From NCBI GenBank assembly GCA_037178855.1, contig JASJZC010000005.1:6634001-6698000 (forward strand): DNA of 64,000 nucleotides, given 5' to 3'. The notes beneath the pieces were generated by a model. The model did not search any database, was not told where the DNA came from, and saw only the letters and a list, made by a program, of their open reading frames with translations. The translations under genes and the position numbers were made by a program. The DNA is from Oscheius sp. JU75. Lineage: Eukaryota > Nematoda > Chromadorea > Rhabditida > Rhabditidae. Positions within the stretch are counted from its first letter, which is position 1; each line of letters begins with the position of its first letter. Positions 31,912 through 42,143 of the stretch are shown here, piece after piece.

Positions 31912-32368
31912 ATGAATCTACTCCATGTTCTGCTGCTCTCGGCTCTGCTGATCTCCACTGTCTTCTCTAAACCAGCTGAAACAGGAGATGGTCCGGCTGC
32001 GACTGATAGGTGAGTCTCTTCTTTTTCACATTTTCCCAGCCTGCGATAACTGCCCTTTCCGTTTTGGCGAAAACGTCGCCTCATTGGCTCAGTGGCAGAG
32101 CGTCTGTCTAGTAAACAGAAGGTCGCTGGTTCGATTCCAGCATGAGGCAGCAAACTTTTTGGGTTTCTTTTTTTGTTACCTCAAAAGATTCACTAATTCT
32201 ATATTTTACAGCCATCTACGAGTGAAACGCTACGGCTACGGCTATGGCGGCTGGGGAGGCGGATATGGTGGTTATGGAGGTGGCTACGGATGGCATCATC
32301 ACCGACCCTGGTGGAGACGTTGGAGACCGTGGCGCCCTTACCCTCCGATGTACGGAGGATGGTACTGA
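31912..32368 (+). CDS. Secreted Gly/Tyr- and Trp/Arg-rich peptide, antimicrobial-like (nlp/cnc style)
   Basis: Exons 31912-32009 and 32212-32368, giving 84 aa. Residues 1-19 are a signal peptide (MNLLHVLLLSALLISTVFS). A short pro-region ends at HLRVKR, a dibasic processing site. The mature part is YGYGYGGWGGGYGGYGGGYG-type repeats, followed by a histidine cluster and a Trp/Arg-rich tail (RPWWRRWRPWRPYPP), ending MYGGWY. The YGG-rich half matches the style of nematode neuropeptide-like/caenacin antimicrobial peptides induced in epidermis; the Trp/Arg tail resembles membrane-active peptides such as indolicidin. It is probably secreted from epidermis or gut and active against microbes. A TATA box precedes it. 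Its only intron (32010-32211) is long for this genome because it contains a complete tRNA gene. Confidence 0.8.
32078..32149 (+). tRNA. tRNA-Thr (anticodon AGT)
   Basis: A complete cloverleaf: acceptor stem GCCTCAT with ATGAGGC, A-box TGGCTCAGTGG, anticodon stem-loop CTGT-CTAGTAA-ACAG with anticodon AGT at 32110-32112, T-arm GGTTCGATTCC, discriminator A at 32149. It lies inside the intron of the secreted peptide gene, on the same strand. Confidence 0.95.
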
Positions 32369-32633
32369 TCTTCCTCCCGCCATCCTGACTCAAGCCGTGC
32401 TCTCGACGACTCTTGACTGTGATATAACTTTGTAGATAAACTTAGCATATTCTTCGTTTCTGCAAGTGCAAAAGAGAGGGCTCAATTTGCCACCCTTATG
32501 TCATAGCTTCGGGAACAACTGACACCGAAACGAAAATATTTTTAGTGTCAGTCTGCTGCTAAATCCGAGCCATGACGCAGGTTGACTGCTCTAACCAGCA
32601 GCTTCCGCTTATCATTTGAGAAGCAGACGTTCC

Positions 32634-32675
32634 GAGTGATAAATTAGACTGGGTGGGCCTAAGGAAAATCAGAAG
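32634..32675 (+). repeat. Direct repeat, copy A
   Basis: Core GTGGGCCTAAGGAAAATC preceded by GTGATAAATTAGACTG; matched at 33386 with a few changes. Confidence 0.6.
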
Positions 32676-33385
32676 CATTTATTGAACAAGTCTGGAACGG
32701 ATCTGTCGATAAACCGACCTAACCTTTTCCAGGCCGGTACTAGGCAAGTGTTTGTCATTTGTAAAAATGGCACAAACTATTCTGGATCATAGGGAAGAAC
32801 TTTTCGATTGACGCTGAAGTTTGGCACATAGTCGAAAACTTCACATTTCAGACAGGACTTGGCTATTTCTTTCACTAGTCGTCTAGCCGTCTCTGGGTCT
32901 TTTCTTCTTTTCTCGCCGTCGTTCAGTAAGGGTTTCTTCAAGAGACATAATTCTAAGAGAGCTACTTAGTTAAGCGTCCTTCCAAAGTCGATTGCTCCTG
33001 TCAGTTCTGATGTCAGAAACCACGACGTTTCATAGAAGGCGTTCAAGAAAAACACCCTTTTTGTGACATGCCTTGCAATTCTTCCGAGTCTCTCTTTTGC
33101 AGTTTCTACCACCTGACTCCAGTCGTCTCTTCTGTCGTAAAACTAACTAAATCTGTAGTCTTCTCACCTCGAACTCACAGTAACTATTCCATCTGTCCAG
33201 TTTCTGCTCGTAAGTACAGTCGAACACTCGTAGCTGTTTCCTGTCGTAACCAGCCAGTTGTAGTCCTTTTTGGTCTAAGATTCTTCATTTGTTTTCTTAC
33301 TCTCATCCACCTTTTGTCAGATTCTTGTAGCCTAAAGTAAGAGATTGAACTCAATGAGTGTAGACCTGCAGCAACCACCTTACTC

Positions 33386-33426
33386 AGTGATAAGTTAGGT
33401 TGGGTGGGTCTAAGGAAACTCAGAAG
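33386..33426 (+). repeat. Direct repeat, copy B
   Basis: Core GTGGGTCTAAGGAAACTC preceded by GTGATAAGTTAGGTTG; pairs with 32634-32675. Confidence 0.6.
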
Positions 33427-33601
33427 TGTGACATAGTGAACATATTACTTGTTTGACCCATCTGAAAAAGTATGACATGAGGCTTGTTACCTTTTTTAAG
33501 TAGTCCATATCGTTGTATGGAAAAAAATTTGTCTGCAGCAGTAAAGCTAACCGAGAAGTGTTCAAGCTAGGAGCAATGGTCGAATAGGGTATACAGAGCG
33601 C

Positions 33602-33943
33602 CTAAGATATCAATAGACCGGACAGCCAATGTACAAACATGTGGAAAAGAGAATAGTTGAGTAGTACAATGGTGCTATCCGTTTCAGTCGTCTGTAGAAC
33701 TCCAGTGTATTTGAAATTGTTTGTCAATTGTTTGTAGCCAACATCATGAACATTAGGTAGCCCTAAAGGACGAAAAATCTGACACACTATTGCCAAAACA
33801 TAAATATTATAGCTCGCAAGTCCACTCCAAAATGGCCATTTGGGAAGTGATCGGAAGAGAATAACAGAGGAGATTACAATATCACACAGATCTTGAAGAT
33901 GATGAAGTTTGTCAGCCGTAACTGCCTTGAAAAACGGGAACAT
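33602..33943 (-). CDS. Unknown small multi-pass membrane protein, possibly one exon of a larger gene
   Basis: A 113-codon open frame with two or three hydrophobic stretches (IVISSVILFRSL, WSGLASYNIYVLAIVCQIF, LFHMFVHWLSGLLI). It lies about 155 bp beyond the stop of the srd receptor on the same strand. No family is recognised. The first bases (tttttcaagGCAG) could also be an acceptor, so the frame may be an exon. It could be a remnant of a receptor duplicated beside srd, but it lacks Srd motifs. Confidence 0.35.
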   Translation of the reverse strand: MFPFFKAVTADKLHHLQDLCDIVISSVILFRSLPKWPFWSGLASYNIYVLAIVCQIFRPLGLPNVHDVGYKQLTNNFKYTGVLQTTETDSTIVLLNYSLFHMFVHWLSGLLIS

Positions 33944-34098
33944 ACAAAAGATCAGATTGGACGTTCTTTTTAATATGAGATATACATCTCAACATGAAGG
34001 CTCATCCGCTTGATCTTCTCATTAAAACTGGATGTTCCATGAGATGATCAGATGGATCTTCGAACCCTTTGAATATGAGAGGTTTTATTGAAATTTGC

Positions 34099-35301
34099 TC
34101 AAAATGTCGTAGCACGACCATGTTGTCCCTCAAATCTCAACGGAGGCAGACGCTTTTTGAACTTCCTGAGTAGAAACGACTTGTACGTCGGAATGTACCA
34201 AAAAGCTGTATATGAGTCGAAACAGGGAATGAGCAGATTAATCATAAAGTTGAGAGAATTTGTGATGGGTGAGTAGAGAAGATGGCTGGACAAGAAAGGC
34301 ATCCAGCCGAAAAGTAGATAAATTATGCTGGATACCAGAATTAGGATAGGAATGAAAGCTTGTAGGTACAGAGTCTGAAAAAGTTGTTCAGATTTCACCC
34401 GTCTTCTCACTTTGATCAGGGCGAAATGCATATTCTTTGTGTTCTGAGACATGCTGCTCGGAGCGATTTTTCTCAAAAGTCGAGAAATATCCCACCAGAG
34501 GAACATGCAAGCTGCGGTGCTGGAAAACACAAGCAAAGGTAGAAATCCCGCCACAACATAGCCCTAAACTAAGAAGTTTCCCCTCATTTAAACAGAAAAC
34601 TGGACCTCCCAAGAACCGTAGAACATTGTCATTGAAACATAAACGTCCTCTTTTGGGAGGGAAAGCCTCGACACCAGTCTATCCGCCCCTGTTATAATCG
34701 CCATTTCTCTGGGAATTCGATATTGAAGCAGCTGCAACACTTTTTTTTTTTTTGAGAAATTGTACACCCGATTGTACCATCAACGTAAGAGACGGGATGT
34801 AGGAGATGACAGACATCAGGACTACTTGGAAGTAAGAGAGACCTTCTTGTCGAAGGATTCTCCGTCGACCGATGAATGAAGTCACAATGAGACAGATATG
34901 GGCAAAGACACAATGCTGCGAGAGACGCTGACTCGTGAAACAGAATTCATGGCCGATTAGGATGCAGTACCCGAAATAGACAGTCGATTTCGAGGATTCT
35001 ATTGGCAGAGAGCTGAATGTTTTTTTTTGTTTCTACACGTAGACCAGTCAGATGTAGTTATTGCTTAAACGTACCAAGGCATGGATAATAATGATCCAAA
35101 ACAAATCACAAGGTCGCATATCGACATATTGATAAGCATCAAATTGTACGGTCGTTCTATCTGCAAGTCTTTGTTTTCTCTTTCTTACATGTCTCCTACC
35201 AATGCTCCCGCCTTCCAGAAATTGGCAAACAACAGAAGAAGTGTTGGAATGAAGCTGACCAAAAACAAATAATGCCATACAAGCTGGAGAGCAAGGTGCA
35301 T
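34099..35301 (-). CDS. Serpentine chemoreceptor, class D (srd-like)
   Basis: Exons: 35301-35200, 35160-35075, 35012-34778, 34731-34606, 34563-34411, 34374-34099, giving 325 aa with all phases agreeing. Helix 1 is LALQLVWHYLFLVSFIPTLLL, helix 2 IERPYNLMLINMSICDLVIC, helix 3 begins YFGYCILIGHEFCF and runs into HCVFAHICLIVTSFI. A loop with LSLPKEDVYVSMTMFYGSW precedes helix 5, then SQNTKNMHFALIKTLYLQAF leads into helix 6 (PILILVSSIIYLLFGW) and helix 7 ends DSYTAFWYIPTYKSFLLRKF. The mix of ALxKxLxxQAxIPIL and the FDSY...PTYK end is that of Srd and related Str-superfamily receptors. The ATG follows an atcag acceptor after a 33-nt leader. Expected in ciliated sensory neurons; ligand unknown. Confidence 0.8.
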
Positions 35302-36183
35302 GGTGGGCAAGCCACAGATCTCCGTTTCTTTTCCCTGATTATGATTTCATTTATTCACGAAGAAAATGTACTTCGCCGTAGATAAACCTGTGATTTTGAC
35401 ACCCACATAGGCCACGCGCCCCGTTTGTTCAATAATTGCGCTCTGACGTGATAACTGGGAGAACATCTATTTCCTGGTTACAGCATGTTTCGGAACTAAT
35501 ATGATACACGGGCAACGTTGTCTAGTAGTCCCAAAGTTAAATAGGCTCTTAGTTATTAGTCACTGTACAGAATTTCAAACCAACAAGTGTAGCTGATGCC
35601 CCGTTGGGGCTCGTGACAGGTAGACGCTGTTCCAGTCGAGCTACCCTGACAGGAACGCTCTCCCAGAGAGGCAACTCCCAAACTGACTTGACTTGCAAAG
35701 TGTAATTGCTGTCACAAAGTATGCGTTACAAATTGCCAATTAGGGCTTCAGACACGCAGACACACTCAGAGACTTTTGGACGTTTTGAACTAGATTATTA
35801 GAAGCAGTATTCAATTTATTTTTTACGATTATCATATCATTTCGATATGTCGATATGAGAAAATGCGACATTCAATTACGAAACACTAATTAAGTGCATC
35901 GTTTGTATTGACTACAGAAAAATACTTTGCTTCTGGGATAGGTTACAAATATTCTTGTATCAAAAAAGGGACCCAGTTGGTTAGGTTGTTAACGTTGTCG
36001 CTTCACCTGATTCTCAGACAGTTCTCAACCGAATGATACGTCCTGATAAAAAAACTGACAGTAACACCGAGGACAGAATCCAAGTAAAAAGAGTTTTTGT
36101 GAAACTCTTCTGTCCACTACGCTTATGCAACTAAAGGACAAGTTCTTTAAGACTACAAGATCGTACCAGTTGTATCTTTCCTC
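35302..36183. other. Intergenic, nothing firm
   Basis: Divergent promoters of the srd receptor and the sulfotransferase. A decayed tRNA-like A-box near 35,600 was not accepted as a gene. Confidence 0.45.
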
Positions 36184-37610
36184 ATGCTTCATTACTCCCG
36201 GGCGGAAGACATAAGCCCGGAAGAAGAAACAGCATCACAAAGCATGGCAACATTTTTCAGGAACTGTGGTCTCTGCCTGTTTCTGTCTGTCACTTTCCTC
36301 CTCTATGTCATATACTCCGTGAAACTGTATTTCTACCATGCAGCGATTCATAGAAGTGCTTTGAACTTTTCAAACATGACAGAAGAGGTAACTTTTCTTA
36401 TTTCCTCTTTATTTCAATGAACTTACAGCAATTGTTCCACGTCAACAGCCAGCAATGCTTCAAGAATCAGGAGGAGATGATGGAAAAGAAGAAGACACGA
36501 GATCTGAAACTGGAGGATGTGATCATTAGAGAAAACTCGGCTGTGAGTATTTAAAAGATTGACGAAAGCAGTTTTCAGATTCTTCCCAACAGATCTTATC
36601 CGAACTCTGAGCTGAAGTATCTGTGTCGAAACTTCCCAGATTCTTGTATTCGACCGTTTGCGCGCACATTGTCTTCGTTTAGAGTATCAGTTTCTGGAGA
36701 CCTGGAAAAAAGTATTCAGGTGGCTCCTAACAGAAAATTGGCTGCTTGCCTGGTACAGAAATCTGCTTCCACCGCCATGTATGGAACAATCTGCTATCTC
36801 AAAAACGAGACTGCTTTCAAGCTTTCTGGCAGGGATATGCTGAAGGAGATTGGGCACGTGGTGTATGTTGGTGATTTGTACACAGAAGGATAGGTTCAGA
36901 TTTTGCCGGGACAACCATTATCCAACGTACGAAAGTCTGAACGACACCTTTGCAAGACTGGATGGATGGAAGGTTCTCTACGTGAAGCGGGATCCAATTG
37001 ACAGATTTTTGTCAGGATACCTAGACCTGTGTCTTCAGTAAGCTCTGATCAAAAATGCAGTGTTCAATTGACTTCAGACGTCTAGAATGTTTGGGATGTT
37101 TCTACAATTTGACATGCTTCATGGAGAGGCTACTTGACAGGTAAAACTTCTCGCTATCGTCATGAGTATTTTCCAGAGCCTTGGCCTACAATGAAGCGGT
37201 CACCTTGGACGAAGTCGCCATGCACTTATTCCCTCAAACATGGTTTATTTTTACAACTTTTTATTCACTCTTCTAGGCACTGCGGTTTCGCTCGGCATCA
37301 ATCTGACTTCACGTTTATCCGCTATTCTAATAATCCTAAGGACACTTTTCTTCCAGATCTGGTCAAGGTCCTCAACAATCAAAATGCAAGTTTGCCTGGG
37401 TTTGAATCACTCCATTTCAAGGTACCAAATGCATCCATTGACGAAATAGTCGCAACTTTCACTGCCAATCGGACAGTTCATAGCACGGTCGCCAGCGGAT
37501 TCCGAAGAATATATGAAACGAGACTTCGAGAATCTTCATATTTATTGGAACTGTTGACACGAATCTTTTATTATGACTTTGAATTGCTACAGTATGATTT
37601 CCCTGCTTAA
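36184..37610 (+). CDS. Carbohydrate sulfotransferase, nematode chst-type family
   Basis: Transfers sulfate from PAPS to glycans in the Golgi. Exons: 36184-36387, 36429-36542, 36579-36862, 36900-37037, 37078-37140, 37177-37242, 37277-37610, giving 400 aa in phase. It is a type II membrane protein: a short cytoplasmic N-terminus, a signal anchor at about residues 25-48 (GLCLFLSVTFLLYVIYSVKLYF), then a lumenal domain. The 5'-phosphosulfate-binding motif is APNRKLAACLVQKSAST and the 3'-phosphate-binding motif is VLYVKRDPIDRFLSGYLDLC, both in place. CLGCFYNLTCFMERL and HLFPQTWHCGF follow, as in nematode members. Several N-glycosylation sequons (NFS, NRS, NAS, NRT) are present. An internal ATG at 36244 is an alternative start that would keep the anchor. 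Confidence 0.85.
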
Positions 37611-37729
37611 AAATGAAGTTAACTGTACGAGGTCTCAACTTGTGATATCGGGATCACTCGAGTGGCTGCTGGTCTAGTTGTACCCTCTTTCTTCAAAAGC
37701 TGCCTAAATATTTTAAGATTGATTGATCT

Positions 37730-38941
37730 CTATTGTGTGTACCTCACGGTGCCGATAAACATTTTATGAACTGCCTTGGCCAGTGGTTTGTTAAAGTAGA
37801 TCACAAAGAGGGACGAGACCAGACCATGAGTACAGATCATCATGACTGTGAAATTGGTCACATCCTGCATCCTTGGGAATCGAACGTGATGCCGGATAAT
37901 CGTGATCCAGTACACACACGGAACAGCGATGTGGATGCACGGTACTGCTGTCTGAAGCAAGATCCTTTTAATAAAAACTGTGTACTTGGAAGAAGAGCAT
38001 CTTCAAGAACCTGAAATGAACTTCTCTCGTCTCTGCACTCATTCTGTGTTCCAGATTATTCAGAGTCCCTACGGAACTGATTGAAGAAACCATCACAACG
38101 CCCACGTCGTAAACTGAGCAGAGTTTGATAGGACAGACAGGAACTCACTGAACCAAGCACTATGCCAAACTAGGGCGACGATGAAAGATGGCCGTTTATC
38201 AAAATTTCCCCAGAAGAAACCATCCACGGATATCAGAGCTATGTCATTCGGGTTTTGCTGACAGTTACTCGTTTTTTTATTTGTAGTGACCTACCTCTTG
38301 GAATTCCTTTCGCATATCGTCTACACTATCTATGGAGAGAATGTACATAAACATTGGTGGTATCATTGCGAATGGAATGTGCCAATAGTTGACCAGACAC
38401 CAGCTCCAGGTTTTCTGAATATTTCAAACAGTCTCTCTCATAAGCTTGGTCGTTACCGTGAATTTTAGCCAATGACCTTCGGGCAGAATCAGCTGCCATC
38501 TATAGAATATCAGATTGCAGACGATGAAAGGCACGAAAAAGCAGGAGAATGACATCATGGAGACCTTGACTCGAAAAGTATTAGCAATTAGACAACTCAC
38601 GTAGCACCAGAAGGTCGGAACTCCGAACAGCCTATTCAAAATTCCCTGAGCTGTTCCCGCCGGCAGGGGGAAGAAGAAGACAGGAGTTGTCAAGACATCT
38701 ATTCCGAAGTCCAGGAAAAGACAGGAGAACTGTAACTAATTGGAATGGCGAAAAAAAACTTAGATACCTGGTACATCAACAGATGCTTCTTGTAGTACTT
38801 CATGTCCGGGGTCGAATACTTCCAGATGAGGAAGAATGTGAAGACGTTGACGGTAGTGCCTACGATCTGAGAAGTGGTCATGGCGATGTTGTACACGAGC
38901 TCATTGAACTCGAATTCTCCTGTCAGATTGAGGTGGATCAT
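37730..38941 (-). CDS. Serpentine chemoreceptor, class H (srh family)
   Basis: Exons: 38941-38768, 38729-38601, 38564-38457, 38414-38295, 38257-38149, 38113-37986, 37951-37730, giving 329 aa, the typical Srh length, in phase throughout. Family marks: KYSTPDMKYYKKHLL after helix 1, LDFGIDVLTTPVFFFPLPAG and GILNRLFGVP in helix 2-3, FVPFIVCNLIFYRW in helix 3, IPFAMIPPMFMYILSI in helix 4, and a helix-6 stretch ending AVPCIHIAVPCVYW, then HGLVSSLFVIYFNKP at the C-terminus. It is convergent with the sulfotransferase gene, with 120 bp between stops. An upstream in-frame ATG at 38986 would add 15 residues. Confidence 0.87.
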
Positions 38942-40003
38942 TTCGAGCAAAATGTAGTTAAGAATGCTTTCTGTACGTAGAACCACCTGTCCCGCCTACA
39001 AGTTTATATACGGAAATAGGGCTGATGTTTCGCACCCAAGAGCAGGAAATGACTCCCAACAAAAAGTCGAAAAGATAAAGCATGAATATTCATTCCAATT
39101 TCAAAAAGTACTGATTTTTGGTTGCTTTCCTCAAACTTTCGGATACTCCCGCCATGCTCACATTTAAATTTTGAACGATCGCCTTCTCATCATCGAGACT
39201 ACATCGTTTGAGCATTTGGTGCGCCAAATCTTGATCTTCAATCTCTTCTTCCTACACATAAGTCATCGTTTATGTCTTTCAGGCACGTAGTAGATGTTTT
39301 CTATAGGTTTCTTCATCCTACTAAGATCTACTTGTCCATACAATCTAATGTCATTTTGCCCTCAAAGGACTCTTGTAGATATCATTTGTACAGCAATTAG
39401 AAGACACAACAATCTTTGATCCCTTCCTATCAGTTTTAAATGGTCCGCGCGTCTGTGTGTCTGTCAGAAGCCGTAACAAACTTTTTCAGTGTGAAAAACA
39501 GCTTTACAAGCGTTTTATTCAAGTTTAGACATCAGTAACGTGTTCAACAACCTCGAAAACCTTGGGAAACACAAAATATTTGACCTCTGCGGGGATCGTA
39601 GCAACAACCCTCGCCGACATGCGATTACCAAGTAACGGTGATAGTCACTACGCCATGCGAAGAACGAAGAATTGGCCGAGTGGTTATTTTCGTTGCTTTG
39701 CAATCGCATGCCAGCGACGGCTCTTTATGAGCATCTGTTTTAAACTGTTCTCTCTGTCTGTGTGTGTCTGTCTGAAGCCAATGGAACTGGCATACCGGCT
39801 ACGACCATCGATGTTCTCACAAAGGTGCCAGTTCTTTTCATTGAATCAGAGGACATCCATTTCCGAAGTCCTTCCGTCGCCACTGTATTACTGCGACCAT
39901 TCTCGAAGAATTTGACTATTTGCTTTTTTTGGACGCAGATACTAAAGTGGTCAATTCTTACAGGTTATCCTTACTTGATTTATAACAAACAACATCTAAA
40001 AGA
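38942..40003. other. Intergenic, nothing firm
   Basis: No supported exon chain; contains two similar GTCTGTGTGT-rich stretches near 39,450 and 39,755 that may be repeat fragments. Confidence 0.4.
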
Positions 40004-40196
40004 ATAGAAGAATTCGTCGACAACCGTTATGATGTCCTCCTTTACTGGGACCAGGAAATTGCCGCCGGCTCCTATCTCGTGCGGAACTCGGACTATTCCA
40101 ACGTTTCTCAACGGCTTTACCAATTATGAAAACCAGCTGGACTTTAATTCTGAGCATGGTACAGACAACGGCGCTTCGCATGTATGCCCATGTTAG
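40004..40196 (+). pseudogene. DUF273-family (glycosyltransferase-like) gene fragment, frameshifted
   Basis: One frame reads EEFVDNRYDVLLYWDQEIAAGSYLVRNSDYS, in pieces up to 40,106; after a one-base frame change at AACGTTT another reads FLNGFTNYENQL and then HGTDNGA before a stop at 40194. GSYLVRN, NYE and HGTDNGA in this order are the conserved end of nematode DUF273 proteins, Golgi-type glycosyltransferase relatives. The upstream DxD catalytic part is missing, so this is a relic. Confidence 0.6.
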
Positions 40197-41447
40197 TCAA
40201 TCTGGGCATATGAATTCAGGCGTATATAGCGGAATTTTTGTTTGCTAAGAACAGTAAAACATACTGTGTTTGCATGGATGTCTATAAAAGTTCAAAGACT
40301 CTAGAGGGTTTGTTTGCTTTCGAAGTCTGTATCCGAGCTGCAACAGGTGGCAAGATTTCGGACGGATCAGGGTTTTCAAGAAGCTTCCTCGTTTGGTTTC
40401 GGTTCTGGTAGTTTAGTGTACGTCTTCGATACGCGACAGCTGGGTCACAAACTCCATTTGGAGTCCACGATGTGACGTTTTCCTCCACAACTGGAAAGAC
40501 CATAACATTTCTTCTCCCTGAAAGGAGATATCCATCTGGATCTGTGTTCCCGGGTGAGTCAAAACACTGTTAGTACACTCTTTTGTTTAGTAACATGGCC
40601 TGGAACTACGATATAAACGTGGTCAGGATATTGAAGAAATAGATGCAGAGCTTGTCAGAAGAGTTTACTACATCGAGTAGGAGAGATATCGACGACTCGC
40701 GGAGATACCAAGTTTACTCGGCTTTTTATGAAGAGCTTTACGAATGGCGATCCTTTAGAAACTAGTCCTATTCTGGTCAAATACTAGAACAGGAGTAAAT
40801 TTTAAGAGCAAAGATCGTGTCTCAAATACTTGAAGTATGTAATTTTAGATCAGAGATCTAAAATTACATACTTGCAGCAGCTATCTTACTTAAAAATCAG
40901 TATAATTAAGTGGAAGGATCGCTCCCAGACAGATTGCCAAAAGAATGAGGAAAAGTAACACGTCTTATCTGGGCATTGGATAGAAAAAATTCGTCTTATT
41001 TGGCAAAAACCATCCTGACCTTTTCACCGAAAAATGCTGAGTTGGCGCCACACGTGAGACAAGATTATCTAGAGCCCATCCTTCGCTGGAGCTTACTATC
41101 TTCTTCACCAAATGGTTAGAAGAAGTATATAATACCTCTGCACGTTTCTCTTCGCAACAGTAATGCAAAAAAAAAAATTTGGTCCAAGTGTAACAGGGAA
41201 GAAGAGCGGTCCTGACCCACTATGTTTTGGAGTTTTGCCCGATTAGAAACATTGTTGTGATGTTATCTCTTTATTTCGGCAGTTCTGTTGCTGACAAAAA
41301 GCAACAAAAAGAACCTGGATATGACATTGTAAGCAAAACATGAACGTACAGATATTTCGTTGATCGATCATTTAATACGCTGTTCGTCTTTGAGTGACTT
41401 GATGTTCTCATTCTCCAGACTCCCAATATCCTAAGAATTGAGTGTTT
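40197..41447. other. Intergenic with a perfect inverted repeat
   Basis: No gene recognised; the inverted repeat at 40833-40873 is the only structure seen. Confidence 0.45.
40833..40873. repeat. Perfect inverted repeat, 19-bp arms, 3-nt loop
   Basis: AAGTATGTAATTTTAGATC, then AGA, then the exact reverse complement of the arm. It is unrelated in sequence to the repeat at 11200. Confidence 0.8.
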
Positions 41448-42143
41448 CTAGTCAATAACAAACGGCACCATTAGGGTAGAGACCAACGATTCCATCTTGT
41501 CCAGTCTCCTACAGCGTTCATCTGGCAGCATATTGTTCACGAGAAAAGATAAAGAGCCTCTCAACTTCTTCTGTACGCGCAGACACACGCTGGTTGCGTG
41601 ACTACTCAAGGAGAAATCTGTGTAACATGATAAAATGGAATAGAGAGCCATACCAAGTTGAAAAAGAGCTAATGCCTTCAAAATACAGTACTCTTCGAAA
41701 GAGATGTGCATTTCGAACATTGGGATGACCACCTGGTCAATTATTCGGCGTGCCACCACGCCGTAGACTCTCTCCAGTCTATAATCCATGTATAGGAGAC
41801 ACATAAAATGAAGACGATTGCGTTGGATGCAGATTCGCGTACTCGTAAGAACTGTAAGGGAGGTATGAGCCGTTGCCGAGGGGCAATCCGATTCTGGCTT
41901 GACCATTGTGGTAGCACTTGTAAGCATGGGTCATCCAGGAAAAGGCTGCGTAGTTTTGCTTGAAAAGAACTGTCTGAAAATGGCGCATTGACTCCTCTTC
42001 CCAAATATGCTAACTTGGTCGTCTCTCGACAAAGCGTTGTATTCGGGAATGCCCGTTGCCCAGTCCGAATGCAGGAGAAAGGTGCGCGACCAAAGAGCGC
42101 TGATATCGCCTGGATCGACCAGTTTCATACAGCTCCAGTCCAT
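41448..42143 (-). CDS. Nuclear hormone receptor-like ligand-binding domain, no DNA-binding domain found
   Basis: Exons: 42143-42015, 41973-41816, 41778-41654, 41617-41448, giving 193 aa in phase. The order of motifs is that of nematode supplementary nuclear receptors: SRTFLLHSDWATGIPEYNAL followed by SRDDQ (helix 3-5 signature), a variable middle with LPLGNGSYLPYSSY, then IIDQVVIPMFEMHISFEEYC and ILKALALFQ (helix 7-8), and a final helix with RRLDKMESL. The first exon opens with ATG right after an acceptor, so upstream coding exons may exist; one candidate lies at about 42,314-42,210. I could not find the two-zinc-finger DNA-binding domain within the next 1 kb upstream. It is either a domain-lost receptor or a partial gene. 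Confidence 0.65.

Larger units (their letters stand above)
32369..33601. other. Intergenic with a short direct repeat pair
   Basis: No gene recognised. Two copies of a roughly 41-bp motif lie at 32634-32675 and 33386-33426. Confidence 0.45.

Noticed and set aside
35600-35660. tRNA-like A-box on the minus strand
   Set aside because: No B-box and no cloverleaf; called a chance match.
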